Shown: one piece after another, positions 46,991 to 59,115 of the stretch
Layout: each line of letters starts with the position of its first letter
Numbering within the stretch: position 1 is the first letter of the stretch
Assembly: GCF_002999335.1 (NCBI RefSeq)
Contig: NW_020312064.1
Coordinates: forward strand, 58,793-122,792
Direction of reading: 5' to 3'
DNA from: Cyclospora cayetanensis
Lineage: Eukaryota > Apicomplexa > Conoidasida > Eucoccidiorida > Eimeriidae
DNA: 64,000 bases
Notes under the pieces: model-generated
What the model saw: only the letters and a program-made list of their open reading frames with translations
Told to the model about the DNA's origin: nothing
Database searches by the model: none
Program-made: the position numbers and the translations under genes

Positions 46991-49961
46991 TATTGGCAAC
47001 AGCTGAGTCGTTGGGGACTGTGCCTTAGTTGCTTCCTGCACATTTCTTTATTGTCGCCTGCATATATTCTGTACATAAAACAGATGCGCAGTGCGACTCC
47101 CTGCTGCGGCAACAGTCTAGTGCCCTCGATACATCTGCTGTTTCTGTTACTGTCCTGCTGATAGAGCACTAACTTACTGGTGCGTGCAGTGGCCGAATCC
47201 CCTGCAGACTTCATGAGAAGCCCAGTGGCGCTGTGATGTGCAGATAACACCTGAAAACGTCTGAGATATCGGTTGTACTCCTAAACTTATTTTACTACAT
47301 TTTAGGTATATGCGCATCGCAGATATAGACTTGAGGGAATTTTGTCTCCTTCACACAGAATCTAGACGCTGCATGCAATGCTACAGCCCAAATGGAGCAT
47401 CGTGATGCTTCGGTTTAAGAATCTAAAGCAGAACGCATCTTGTGTGGCTTTAGAGCTTTGACATGGGGTTACGGCGCAGCAACAGCAATGCATCGTATTA
47501 TGCTCTTGCAAACTAAGACCTGGATAGCCTTGAATATGCATCCAAGCTGCTGCATAATGGGTATAATAGCTAGGCAGTTTGCTATGCAAGGTCATTTGTT
47601 TTCAGTGTAAGGGCGTGAACAGGGGTAGGACTGGGTCATTCATTCAGAACGACGTGCGCCGAATTCACATACCTTTCCCGCATTGAGGCTTTCGTATCTC
47701 ACGACATATTACTGAGACAGTACTGTTTGAAAGTGCGTTGTACTGCGATAAGCTTGATTACACGGCGTGGCACAAGAGGGATTCCTTTTCACTGCCAAAG
47801 TTCAAAAGGGTTTAATGAGTGCGAACTGAAAGAATCCTTATATCACGCCTCTTATTACTTGGCATGATGAGAAACTAGAGGTCTCACGAATTGTCCGCAT
47901 CAGCCTGCACTTCATGCATTGTAGTGTAGATGAACCAATAGCGATCCATTTGGCAACCGAGCTTGATGTTTAAGAGGGATCCAGTAGGATGAATTAAGCC
48001 TTTTCAAGATATTCTGACCTGCATGGCAGAGAGTTATCTCATGGATCAGGTGCCAGCACCACCTACTGTCTCATGGAAAAACTCAGCACGCTGTCTCCAC
48101 CAATGGTTTGAAACCGTAGCAACTCTGCACTGTTAGGACCACATCCTTGAGTACTCGCTATGCACTGAACCATTCGATTTCTTGGCGTATACCTTCGGCA
48201 AAAGCCTTGCTTACACGTACTGTCTGGCGCTCGCTGAAATGGCCATAGAGTAGGCTTGCGGCTAAGCTCCGCGCTTGACTGCAGAGACTGCTGTGCAGTA
48301 AAAATTGCAGCTTCTTCCGCTTCGAACCACTCAGGTTGCATCAGGAAAGAAGAGGCAATCTTCTATCCAAGCATGAGGGAATGCTCACACTGTATGGTCG
48401 TTGTGTGGCATGAACGACCGCAGGGTGTATCTCGATTTTCTCGCATCAAGCGCTTGGCCTCCTATGAGCCTGTGGTAACTTGCATGTGTGGTGTTTTATG
48501 GGGAAGGACTGGAAAATATTTAATAGACCCTTGCGCTTTTCTGCGCCACAGCGGATTGGTCCGTTTTGTGAGGAAATCTTTTGCATTGACATCCAAGCTA
48601 ATCCCTCATAATCCTTGGCGGCCGTACCTGAACTTGGAATGTATTCCTAAGCATCAAAAAATTTTCGTCGCTTTACCTTTTACGACTGTCTGAGGTGACT
48701 AATCTAGAATAGCTGTAGTCAATAACTGTACTGATCCCTCTTCCTGATCTTCACTCCCTCAAGCCCAAAGCCCTTTTCCTTAAAGGGATCGAGGCACGAC
48801 GGGCGGCAAAATGCCCTGCATACATGTAAGCTTAGTTGCAGTAAGAGCTTTCCAGCTGCTGGCACAGAAAGCATCGTGCGACAGGTAAAGTCGTCCAACG
48901 CTAGAATGTATACGCCTGGGCAGTTGGAGCACCGCACACAATCTTCCAACAATGCGTTTGCTTGCCTTATGGGGAATCGTGGCGTAATCAGGAACTGAAA
49001 GCTCATGCAGGATAGCAAAAACGTTGAACAACAGAGTGCAGCCACGGGAAAGCAGGCTGTGTGGCGAGAAAAGAAGGGATATCAGTGAAGCGGGAGACAT
49101 CCTACCCAAGCTCCGGCGCAATGAATGGGGCTGCAAACGATAGAGCTCCAGTTGAAAACCCACTAACGGCCAAGTCTGCGCTGATAGAGGCATTGATCAG
49201 TGGTCAGGAATTCCCAGCATGACGTGAAGCTGGGTGGGAAGTGAATCTGCTATTCTCCCGCAGAAGTACAAACCGTTTAGTTTATAACCGTGATCCCTAA
49301 GGCACAGGTTTGCTGTCTTGAGTGACCGAGTGCAAGGATTGGCAAGGCTACGAAAGCTAAAAGAAAGTTCAAATCTGACTCGCGTTCTCTGAGCATGGCT
49401 TCTGGCTTCTATGTTGGAAAACTGCATCATGAGGCAATCCGAAAAATGTCATGGGTGACCCAATAGAAGACGAGAGAGCATGGCGTCATAGCTGCATGCT
49501 GTGGAGGTTGGAGTGCCGGAAAACGCTAGGAAGACGTAACTGATGGCTTCCTCAGCACGATCATTTTACCTATTGTAACCAAGGCTACCCAAAAGGTAGG
49601 CCAGAGTCTTTATGTGGGTAGCTCGGCATTGCGGTGAGAGAGGATGGATCTGACCATTTTTCTGGCCTTACTGGCGGTGCCACTGGCTCTTTAGCAGGGC
49701 ATTTCACACAAAGTTTAGCTGAAGAACAGCAGTAATGTGCATATATCAAGGAAGTTGCGAATGTCTTTGATAATTAGGGGCTGCCAGCAGGCCGGGCCAT
49801 GTGCTCATCCAGCGCATCGTATTAAGCTTATCTCTGGATCCATTGCAAACTAATTTCTGCGGTATCTGAGGCCGGACAGCATAAAGACAGGATTCGCGAC
49901 AAGCAGATGACTGATTTTCCAGGCAAAAGGCAGGAAACAAGCGCCTTGGCCATACCTCGGT
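46991..49961. other. gene-poor stretch upstream of the retroelement relic
   Basis: One plus-strand frame at 48256-48693 (145 codons) has non-repetitive sequence such as CMCGVLWGRTGKYLIDP but no recognised family. It could be a remnant of the gag or protease part of the element downstream. The rest shows only short frames. Long terminal repeats could not be identified by eye. Confidence 0.35.
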
Positions 49962-51860
49962 GTTCATGCCGAAAAAGACGGCAAGTGGCGCATGCGCATT
50001 AACGCCAAGGCTCAGAGCAAGATTAGTGTGGAACGTCCAATGCCTCCTATTGGCTAGTTGCTCGTCAGACTACGCAAGTCAACACTATGCGCTACAGTTG
50101 ACTTCACAGACACCTTCATTCGGCCTCATGCCAGTTACAAAAAGGTGTTCCACAGTGGGACTAGTAGAGGCAAGTAGTACTGTATGACCCCTGGACGTGT
50201 TAATCCTCCGGTTGTACTTTGTACTGCAAAGGCAGGTAATCAGGATATTTATGAGCTTATCAAGGATGAATAGATGGCAGCCTACATGGACGACGCCTTA
50301 TTTCTTGGCTACAACGTTTAAAAGCGCCTACATTACCTAACGGGTGCGCTGTAGCTACCGCGGGACAAGCAGTGATATGTAAAGGCACGCAAGTGTTCGC
50401 TTTCATGAAACCGATTTGCGTTTTGAGTATTACCTGCTTTGAATGCACATATCGAGGCAGATATAGACAAATTCTGAGCAAGCAAGGTGTGCCATTTCCC
50501 ACCACGCACCCGGTACGACGTAGCGAGGACGTCTGTGGGCTTACATTTTACTACCCAAACTTCATTCCTGGACTTGCTCGGATTGAGGCTTTCTTGACTA
50601 ATCTACTTAACAAAAAGCGGGCTTCGCCTAAGACAGAGGTGGGTAATGCCCCCTATGAAGGCCGCTTCTCAGCCGCCTTACACACTCTTGGGCACTTCCA
50701 AGGCTCGACTACGAGCGAACTTTTCTCCTAACAACTGATGACGAAGCGTTAGGTTGATTTACTGTCAACAAGCTGCGGAAACTTCAAAACATCAGGGCAA
50801 GAGTTGTCATTTTCATTGTTTCACCAAAGCCGCGCAGCAATATCCAGTGCGGTGTAAGGAACTGTATGCAATGTGGTGGGTTGTGAAGATTTTCCGCCGC
50901 TACTTATATGGGCATCATGTTACTGCCCTGAGCTGCCGTGAATCTTTTATGTGATTTATACAGAGTTTTCTAGACTTGATACTCAAGCGTTGTTTGCTGG
51001 CTTGGCTGCCTTCTGCAGTATGGATCTATAGTGACGTATATTCAGGGCACCACCGACGTGGTCGAAACGCGCTCAGGAGACGCCCCAGCCACTTACTAAT
51101 GTGCACCATTAACAGCTCCTGGCTGTGAGGATTCGCGACTTCTATCAAAAGTGAGTGAATCGTATGCCTTTGAAGCCAGCGCATTCTCAATTACTTTCTA
51201 AATCCAGAATGGCAAACTGTTGAAGCACTACCACTTTGAGTGTGTCCTGATGTCGTTTGAATCAGGGCGGAAACTCCATCGCTTGTTCGACTCCATTCAT
51301 TCCATAATACCAGTTTGCTCATAGAGCCCTGATTATGTTCAAGCCATGAAGATATTCATATTCGGTTAGGCGCCTTTCAGGGTTCTTCTGGTGGCCTGGC
51401 ATGCGTTTCGCGATAGAGCAGTGTGCACTGCCATGTCGAGATTTTCAACACTTGTTGTGCGGTTCCCCTATACCCCCCAACACATCTGGTTTCCAAATCG
51501 ATTCCAGCTTATTTGATCTGGACTCCGAGAGGTTAAGAGTCCGAGGACCATCTCCGCTGTCGACTACCTCAGCAATATGCCCATTTCGTCCCATGCCGCA
51601 ACTTGGTCGCCGAGAGAGCCGACCAAATACTCTCAACTGGTCTCTGGAAGGGTCGTTTTAAAGTGGCATTACACATGGGGAAAAGAAGCTTTTTAGCACT
51701 TTATGGAATGCTGATGTGGCCCTGCCTACACATGGACCATTATATGACCACTGCGAATCACACACAAGCAGGTAGACAGACAACGGGCACCAACCGCGCG
51801 CTTTCGCAATATTTTGCTCCGCTTTGCCCACACACACTCAACTGCACAACTTGTGTCTAA
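49962..51860 (+). mobile_element. decayed Ty3/gypsy-type LTR retroelement (RT, RNase H, integrase remains)
   Basis: Pol pieces occur in the canonical order on the plus strand but in broken frames. At about 49962-50030 there is FMPKK, then a one-base loss, then DGKWRMRIN, the start of the RT palm. At 50277-50313 comes AAYMDDALFLGY with the catalytic YMDD box at 50283-50294. At 50531-50617 is FYYPNFIPGLARIEAFLTNL, the RT/RNase H connection. At 50839-50925 is the RNase H segment KELYAMWWVVKIFRRYLYG. At about 51543-51640 is an integrase block with QYAHFVPCRNLVAERADQI. At 51750-51860 is a late integrase block with NHTQAGRQTTGTNRALSQY. Several stops and frame changes separate them, so the element is inactive. 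Its ends were not found. Confidence 0.75.
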
Positions 51861-54171
51861 AGTCCGTGAATATTTCTAGGAGTTGGAGGACTTTTCTAGG
51901 AAGCCACTATTGATAGTTGCGTGGCGCGTAGAGCTTGGAGCGAGATTCCTAGAGTGTTAAACAATTGGTTTGCAAGAGAATGATAGATGACCCTACACAC
52001 CTGGTTGCATGCTTTTTCATCTACTCCATCTGGTGCACCACAGAAAACCTGCCGATCCACGGGGACCAAATCTCAAGGCTAGAAACACAGCATGCTTCTG
52101 CGGAACTGCATCCCGTTGCTCAAGTTCTTTGCTATTTTGCATGTGCTTGTAGCTCCTCATGACGTGACACAATTCCCACAATGCAAGCAAATGAGCTGTT
52201 GGGAGGTTGGCTGGGGCTGGTTTCGAGCGCAGCGTCCGTCTGGAATATTCTTCTAGTCCACCTTAGACAGAATGCTGGCGCCTGTTGACACAGCCCCGAC
52301 ATCCACAACTCTTAGCTCCAGCATTGAAATTGCCTTCTAGCCAGAGACAAACAAGAGGCGTTTATTTGCTCTTGAAGCCTCAAGTAGTACATCATGGATA
52401 TGATTGCCATTGGCTGGCTGCTCAGTCCTCATGGCGCCGCCCATCCTGCGCCGCCTTGGCGTCGCACTCTGGATGGACCTAATAGTAACCACTGATACCG
52501 CAGCTCTCCGTCTACGTTCTATTGTTTTGGCAAAAACGTTTTATATTAGCCGATCTACTGACAATCTCTCCCTCGTTAGCTTTCTCTCTCCTTCCGATGC
52601 TTGATGTTGAGTTGATCTCGGTATGAATCTCTGGGTCGAGTTGTATGCAGGCGTAAACTGTACTAGTCCCCGAAGGCAGGCGATTTCCTCTACAAAAATG
52701 GATTCGGCCTTTTTATTTCTTTGAGTAAACACACGCCGAAAGAAGCAATGGTTTGGTTCTATCTGTAGTGAACAGAGCGGGATACTTCTCCAACACGCCG
52801 ATGAAATCTGCGAGTACGTGCTCACCCTAACGGCGGTAATATTATCCTTGTCTGCATAAAATCGTAGATCCACTCATACATTTGTTTTCGCTACAAAGTC
52901 ACGAGATTCCATTAGCTCTAGAGTTATTACGTTCATTTAAGCTTGCAGAACGGCGTCTGTGTCGTGTTGGCGTCTACTTGTTTCGCCGGGGTGCGTTTTC
53001 CTGTCGCCTGTCAGAGAATATAAGATAATTGAGCTAGCAAACGGCTTGTTTGAGACCAGACAGCAAGTGCTCTAGGATAGAATCACATGGCACTGCATTT
53101 TATTCCCAGTGGATGAGGGAGGGAGAGCTGCGGGCCACGCGATGCTACCAGCTGCAACATTTCATCAAAGTCTCCATAGGGAGACACTTGACCCTAGACT
53201 CAATACAAACTGGATACAATGTTATTGAGGGCTGTCCAAAATACCTCCTGCTTTCCCCCGCGCGTCCTATCTAACATTTCGACGCGAAGGGAGCGGGCCA
53301 GCTAGAGTGTGAATTGCCGCATATTCTAAGCTCTTAGGGCATTCACAGCTGGTTGCACACTGCATTTAGCACCCGCAAGCACAACACTGCGTTATCTTCT
53401 GCTGAGCTAATTTTACCTCTAATTAAGTACAATGTAACAAAAGACAAGTCAAGTGGTCAATTACATGTCAGTTCTTGGCAAAAAATAGTTAGCGTAGTGG
53501 AAAGTGTTGGGTGGACCAGCCCGTTACAGTCTATGTATCTCGGTCCTCTTGGGACGTCCTGAGCTCTGAAGCTACCTTTTTAAGTCTAAAGAGCTGTATT
53601 TCTTCAGCTTCCTACTGCTGGTGTGTTGAGTCTTTTTCACTTCGGGCTGTGAATGGGGCGGATGCTACAGGACTTTGCTCCCTGGAAAAAATCTTGAAAA
53701 AAGGCCAACAACACCACATACAGCGGCAGCGGCATAATCACGGTGAGTGAGATCACCAACAATCTTAGAGCCAGTAATAACAGAAGCAGCAAAACAGCAA
53801 GAGAAGAATCTCCAGCTAGCTGTGGTTACAGATCTTGGTCGGCATCCCCTCTTCATGGTATTCAGTAGACATAAAGGCATAGAGTTTGTGTCCAAGAACT
53901 ATTTTTGGGTTTTATGCGTGCAATGATTGGGAGAACTTCACGCGTTCCGGTTTCAAGACTGTAGTATCCAGCAGAAAATGTTTGCATCGCAACCGCTGCC
54001 AACAATCCCCTTGAGAATCTCCCTTAGAAGAACCAACACAAAGCCTCACGAACTGCAGGTGTTCGCGTAGCGAGAAAATTTCTTGCATATGGTTTAGACC
54101 CCACGGTCTCTGCTATGATGTGGCCGCGTGCCAAGCAGTCGGATCTAGATCCCGCTGGTGCTTGCACGGCT
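51861..54171. other. gene-poor stretch
   Basis: No supported gene. The left part may still be 3' retroelement sequence. I saw no tRNA and no clear repeats. Confidence 0.4.
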
Positions 54172-55890
54172 CGACCTACTGCAGAAGCTTGCTTGTGGTA
54201 GCGCCAACATACAGCTAAATACGTACATGCCCTGCTTTTTGGCTATTCAAAGGTGATCTGCTCTCTGCCAAGCCTTTTATTTGTGCTTCTACCTCACGGC
54301 AGCTGCTGGTGCAACCAGAACGTCGTCCCCAACAGCCCGCTGCCGACGCATTGAAGTGCCTTGTAGAGGAGCTCCCTCTCCGGCTACACCAGATTTGCTG
54401 GTGCCTCCTTTCACACAGAAACCAACAAAACTTCTCAAATCCTAAAATCGAATTCTTCCAATCGGCCGAATGTAATGCTCGATGGAAGCTCTAGCGGTCT
54501 CGGCAGAATGAAGGACTTCTGTGGCTTGAGGGTCCTCGCTGTGTCTCTTCTCACCATCACTGTGACGGCTACCTTCGTGAGCGTCTATCCTTCAGCATTG
54601 GCAGAAGTAAAAGGGGAGGGGGAAGGAGTGCTGCTTTCCCAATCTCCTGAGTCAACGGGGGAAGCCACCGGGCAGTTGGCGTTAACTTCGACCCTTAGGA
54701 GCGTTACCGGGCACAGCAATCCGGGTATAGAGGCATTAGAACAAACAGCCACAGCAGCAGTGGAAGTTGCTTCTTCTACAAAAAGCAGTGGAAGTGGGTG
54801 GCTGAATCCCGCGTTCAAGGACATCCGGAACTATGTGTGCAAGTACAGTGTAGATGGGGGGCCATGTAGAAATCGGTCATATGGCGATTATCCTTCTGGC
54901 TTGAAGTGCCCTCCTTCGTACTGCTGCAGCAAAACACACATGCTGCATGGTCAGTCTGGTGAATGGTGCACAAACAAATGGGCCCTGTGCAATGGTCTCT
55001 TGCATTATGGTGATAGCAGTCATGGAGGCTGCAGCTGCGACAGTTATGGGAACAAGTGCCCTGAGTCTTCATCCTGTAAGCAGGAGGATGTCGCCCATGG
55101 GGGAACATACTGCGAGTGCAACGAAGGGTATATTGGCGACGGCACCTCGTGTGTGGAGGACCTCTGCCGCTCTTCACCTTGCCATCCCGGAACATGTATG
55201 CTCGTTGACGGACAGGTTCAGTGTACCTGTCCGGAATACTACGAGGTCAATAATGATACAGTGCCTCAGACTTGCTGGATGAGGGATATGTGCAGCGATA
55301 GTCCTTGCGGTGACAACACTTCCACCAAAGCCTGCTACCACGAGGGTCCCGGCCGATACAGTTGTGAATGCAACCTGGGCTATACGTCTGTGAAGGTTGA
55401 AGGAAAACTAATGTGTGACGATATTTTCAACCACTTTGTGTGCTCCTCCAACCCTTGCGGGATTGAGGGTGTTCAGGAATGCGTGGACACCTCCCAGGGT
55501 GTGATCTGCACATGCTTCACGGGACATAGTTTGGTGAAAGAAACGGCGCAGTATCGATGTGCAAGGGATGACCCCTGCCTTACCAGCCCCTGCGGAAGTC
55601 TCAGTACCGCCAACCGCTGTGTGGCTACGAGTACAGCCTACATGTGCACCTGCACAGATGGGTACACTGTGGCGATTGGAGAGACGGGACAGTATTGTGC
55701 AAAAGACGAGGAGGGGACCAATTATGTGCTGTACGGGGGGATTGGGGGAGGAGTCCTCCTCCTTCTCTCGGCGTTTGCATGCACGTACATGAGGCCTGAT
55801 TCAGAGTTAAATGATGAGGAAGTAAAGTTCTTGAAAGAAAACGCACAGGAGGTCTCAGATTCAGCATATTCTAGTCCTGCTAGAGGCTGG
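54172..55890 (+). repeat. 1,719-bp direct duplication, left copy
   Basis: This segment matches 57397-59115 at a constant offset of 3,225 bp, with no insertion or deletion. It includes about 336 bp upstream of the EGF gene and all of its coding region except the last codons. Only scattered single-base differences were seen. The central stretch coding for the Cys-rich and first EGF domains appears identical. Confidence 0.93.
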
Positions 55891-55896
55891 GGCTGA
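54508..55896 (+). CDS. type I membrane protein with EGF-like domains, micronemal adhesin-like (copy 1)
   Basis: One exon, 462 residues. The ATG at 54508 is preferred over 54475 because it places a signal peptide (CGLRVLAVSLLTITVTATFV) at the N-terminus. A Ser/Thr/Gly-rich spacer follows, then a Cys-rich module from YVCKYSVDGGPC to GGCSC, then five EGF-like domains whose first residues are NKCPESSSC, DLCRSSPC, DMCSDSPC, HFVCSSNPC and DPCLTSPC. A membrane helix, YGGIGGGVLLLLSAFACTY, and a 37-residue acidic tail ending SSPARGWG complete it. Signal peptide, EGF array, single helix and short acidic tail with a terminal Trp are the layout of coccidian micronemal proteins such as TgMIC8 or EtMIC4. 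A role in host-cell attachment is inferred, not shown. The small residues at the helix start resemble rhomboid cleavage sites. Confidence 0.8.
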   Translation: MKDFCGLRVLAVSLLTITVTATFVSVYPSALAEVKGEGEGVLLSQSPESTGEATGQLALTSTLRSVTGHSNPGIEALEQTATAAVEVASSTKSSGSGWLNPAFKDIRNYVCKYSVDGGPCRNRSYGDYPSGLKCPPSYCCSKTHMLHGQSGEWCTNKWALCNGLLHYGDSSHGGCSCDSYGNKCPESSSCKQEDVAHGGTYCECNEGYIGDGTSCVEDLCRSSPCHPGTCMLVDGQVQCTCPEYYEVNNDTVPQTCWMRDMCSDSPCGDNTSTKACYHEGPGRYSCECNLGYTSVKVEGKLMCDDIFNHFVCSSNPCGIEGVQECVDTSQGVICTCFTGHSLVKETAQYRCARDDPCLTSPCGSLSTANRCVATSTAYMCTCTDGYTVAIGETGQYCAKDEEGTNYVLYGGIGGGVLLLLSAFACTYMRPDSELNDEEVKFLKENAQEVSDSAYSSPARGWG

Positions 55897-56245
55897 TCGG
55901 GGAAAGGAGGCGCAATCAATGCATATCGATGCAGTCTGTAAAATGGGCTCATGTGTAGGTTTCCGCTATCGTGCTGCAGCAAGCTCTGCTGCATTTTATT
56001 TTTTCCAGCTGCACTGCCATTGAGGTGAAGTAAAAACGTAGCGCGTCTGGCAGTATCCAGAATGCTGCTTGTATTTCTGTCTGCTGGAGCACTCGCAGTC
56101 AGAGTGGAGGCCGCGGGGTGCTGGAAGGCCAGCAGGCTCTTCAGAAACCGTCTCATGACCTACAGCAGCCAAGGCACGAGCTAGGACAGCGGAAAGAGAG
56201 CGGTGCCTGCCACTAATATGAAATGAGCGCAAAAACGGCAAAGAA

Positions 56246-56709
56246 ATGCCCGGAGTTCGCGGAGAGCTACTTGACAATTACTCAAAGAAGATCCGTCGGT
56301 GTTGCTGCCTCAACTGCTGGGGAAATAAAAGGTGGTGGATGTGCAAGGGGAAAAATAACTGCGCCTATTTCGAACAAACCCCTCTGCTGCGAGATGTTGG
56401 TGTGCCCATGCAGCTTAGGACGAGGGTGCAGATCATTGGCTACAACGATGGCACTAGAAAGAGCAGAATGCGCATAGACGAGGCTCCAGATGCCTGGCTA
56501 GCGGTGAGTTGGCGTTGGCTTTTTTTCGAGCTCTCTTGTACTTTTTACAATGTCGAAACTCGCTAAGGCACGCGTTTCGCGGTGCTCGGCTTCTGATGCT
56601 GCTGCTTCTGCAGCTTATTGCTGAAGTTTTTGCCAGAGATGCTGCAGCAATGGCTCTACAGAAATATTTCGTTATTGTGGCACCAAATGGACGTAGTTTC
56701 AACAGCTGA
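56246..56709 (+). CDS. small two-exon protein of unknown function
   Basis: Exons 56246-56503 and 56614-56709 are joined by a clean GTGAGT/CTGCAG intron in phase 0 and give 117 residues. The N-terminal part is basic and Cys/Trp-rich (RRCCCLNCWGNKRWWMCKGK). It is followed by an ordered-looking part with PMQLRTRVQIIGYNDG, then DAPDAWLA-like sequence (EAPDAWLA), then MALQKYFVIVAPNGRSF. I do not recognise it. It sits between the two copies of the EGF gene and is not part of the duplication. It may be a fragment of a larger gene. Confidence 0.5.
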
Positions 56710-57396
56710 TGGGCACAATTAATCGGCAGCCAAGCAAGCGCACAAGGAGGCCTCTCAAACAGATTGATGTGTCTTTATACTTACAACTACCTAGCTACCT
56801 GAAAAGACATCATCGCCCGGAATCTTTAGAACGTTCCGTAGTTTGTTTTGGGAACAGGGTGAATGGTACAGGAAGCAAGTTAAAGCGTGCGTTTGATTTG
56901 AGTTTCGGAGTTTGAGAAAACGATAACACAGCTATGACTTCTGTACGCACATATTTTTCATGTTTAGTGTTTAGCAATAGCAGCTACAGTAGCAACAGCT
57001 GGACCTCTGGCCAGGCGTGGTTTGTGGCCCCTGTCCGCAGCTTCCGTGTATCATGTTCGATTTGTGGTGTTGAGTTACATAGTTTTGGTCCTTAGACTAA
57101 TTTTTAGCAGTTGTATGGAGGGAGCGAAGCTACGGAATCCAGGTTCTAGCCCAGGACCAGCGTAATGCTGACAAAACGGACTTTAGATTCGATACTGCCA
57201 TTCTCCTTGGGGAAAGCATGGTAGGGGTGCAAACCAGCGCAAATCAGCTCCAAGAATTGGAATGTTTGTTTACTATGCAGGGTAAAAGTGCATACTCTAG
57301 ATTTTCAGAGTACGGTGTGGCGTCTAATGTCGAGGATTAGCCAGTGCTCAGAAAGTCGTCCACTTGGGACTCCACATGGCCGGTCTTTCCACGGAA
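56710..57396. other. intergenic stretch before duplication copy 2
   Basis: No gene was recognised. The left border of the duplication lies at 57397, where similarity to the region before 54172 stops within a few bases. No target-site repeat or element border was visible. Confidence 0.45.
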
Positions 57397-59115
57397 CGAC
57401 CTACTGCAGAAGCTTGCTTGTGGTAGCGCCAACATACAGCTAAATACGTACATGCCCTGCTTTTTGGCTATTCAAAGGTGATCTGCCCTCTGCCAAGCCT
57501 TTTATTTGTGCTTCTACCTCACGGCAGCTGCTGGTGCAACCAGAACGTCGTCCCCAACAGCCCGCTGCCGACGCACTGAAGTGCCTTGTAGAGGAGCTCC
57601 CTCTCCGGCTACACCAGATTTGCTGGTGACTCCTTTCACACAGAAACCGACAAAACTTCTCAAATCCTAAAATCGAATTCTTCCAATCGGCCGAATGTAA
57701 TGCTCGATGGAAGCTCTAGCGGTCTCGGCAGAATGAAGGACTTCTGTGGCTTGAGGGTCTTCGCTGTGTCTCTTCTCACCATCACTGTGACGGCTACCTT
57801 CGTGAGCGTCTATTCTTCAGCATTGGCAGAAGTAAAAGGGGAGGGGGAAGGAGTGCTGCTTTCCCAATCCCCTGAGTCAACGCGGGAAGCCACCGGGCAG
57901 TTGGCGTTAACTTCGACCCTTAGGAGCGTTACCGGGCACAGCAATCCGGGTATAGAGGCATTAGAACAAGCAGCCACAGCAGCAGTGGAAGTTGCTTCCT
58001 CTACAAAAAGCAGTGGAAGTGGGTGGCTGAATCCCGCGTTCAAGGACATCCGGAACTATGTGTGCAAGTACAGTGTAGATGGGGGGCCATGTAGAAATCG
58101 GTCATATGGCGATTATCCTTCTGGCTTGAAGTGCCCTCCTTCGTACTGCTGCAGCAAAACACACATGCTGCATGGTCAGTCTGGTGAATGGTGCACAAAC
58201 AAATGGGCCCTGTGCAATGGTCTCTTGCATTATGGTGATAGCAGTCATGGAGGCTGCAGCTGCGACAGTTATGGGAACAAGTGCCCTGAGTCTTCATCCT
58301 GTAAGCAGGAGGATGTCGCCCATGGGGGAACATACTGCGAGTGCAACGAAGGGTATATTGGCGACGGCACCTCGTGTGTGGAGGACCTCTGCCGCTCTTC
58401 ACCTTGCCATCCCGGAACATGTATGCTCGTTGACGGACAGGTTCAGTGTACCTGTCCGGAATACTACGAGGTCAATAATGATACAGTGCCTCAGACTTGC
58501 TGGATGAGGGATATGTGCAGCGATAGTCCTTGCGGTGACAACACTTCCACCAAAGCCTGCTACCACGAGGGTCCCGGCCGATACAGTTGTGAATGCAACC
58601 TGGGCTATACGTCTGTGAAGGTTGAAGGAAAACTAATGTGTGACGATATTTTCAACCACTTTGTGTGCTCCTCCAACCCTTGCGGGATTGAGGGTGTTCA
58701 GGAATGCGTGGACACCTCCCAGGGTGTGATCTGCACATGCTTCACGGGACATAGTTTGGTGAAAGAAACGGCGCAGTATCGATGTGCAAGGGATGACCCC
58801 TGCCTTACCAGCCCCTGCGGAAGTCTCAGTACCGCCAACCGCTGTGTGGCTACGAGTACAGCCTACATGTGCACCTGCACAGATGGGTACACTGTGGCGA
58901 CTGGAGAGACGGGACAGTATTGTGCAAAAGACGAGGAGGGGACCAATTATGTGCTGTACGGGGGGATTGGGGGAGGAGTCCTCCTCCTTCTTTCGGCGTT
59001 TGCATGCACGTACGTGCGGTCTGGTTTAGAGTTAAATGATGAGGAAGTAAAGTTCTTGAAAGAAAACGCACAGGAGGTCTCAGATTCAGCATATTTTAGT
59101 CCTGGCAGAGGCTGG
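57397..59115 (+). repeat. 1,719-bp direct duplication, right copy
   Basis: It matches 54172-55890 at offset 3,225 with no indel. The homology ends inside the last codons of the EGF gene (GGCTGG), so the copy lacks the original stop codon. Confidence 0.93.

Noticed and set aside
53000..54170. Search for CRISPR-like or tRNA structures in the gene-poor region
   Set aside because: No regular repeat-spacer pattern and no tRNA box motifs were visible.
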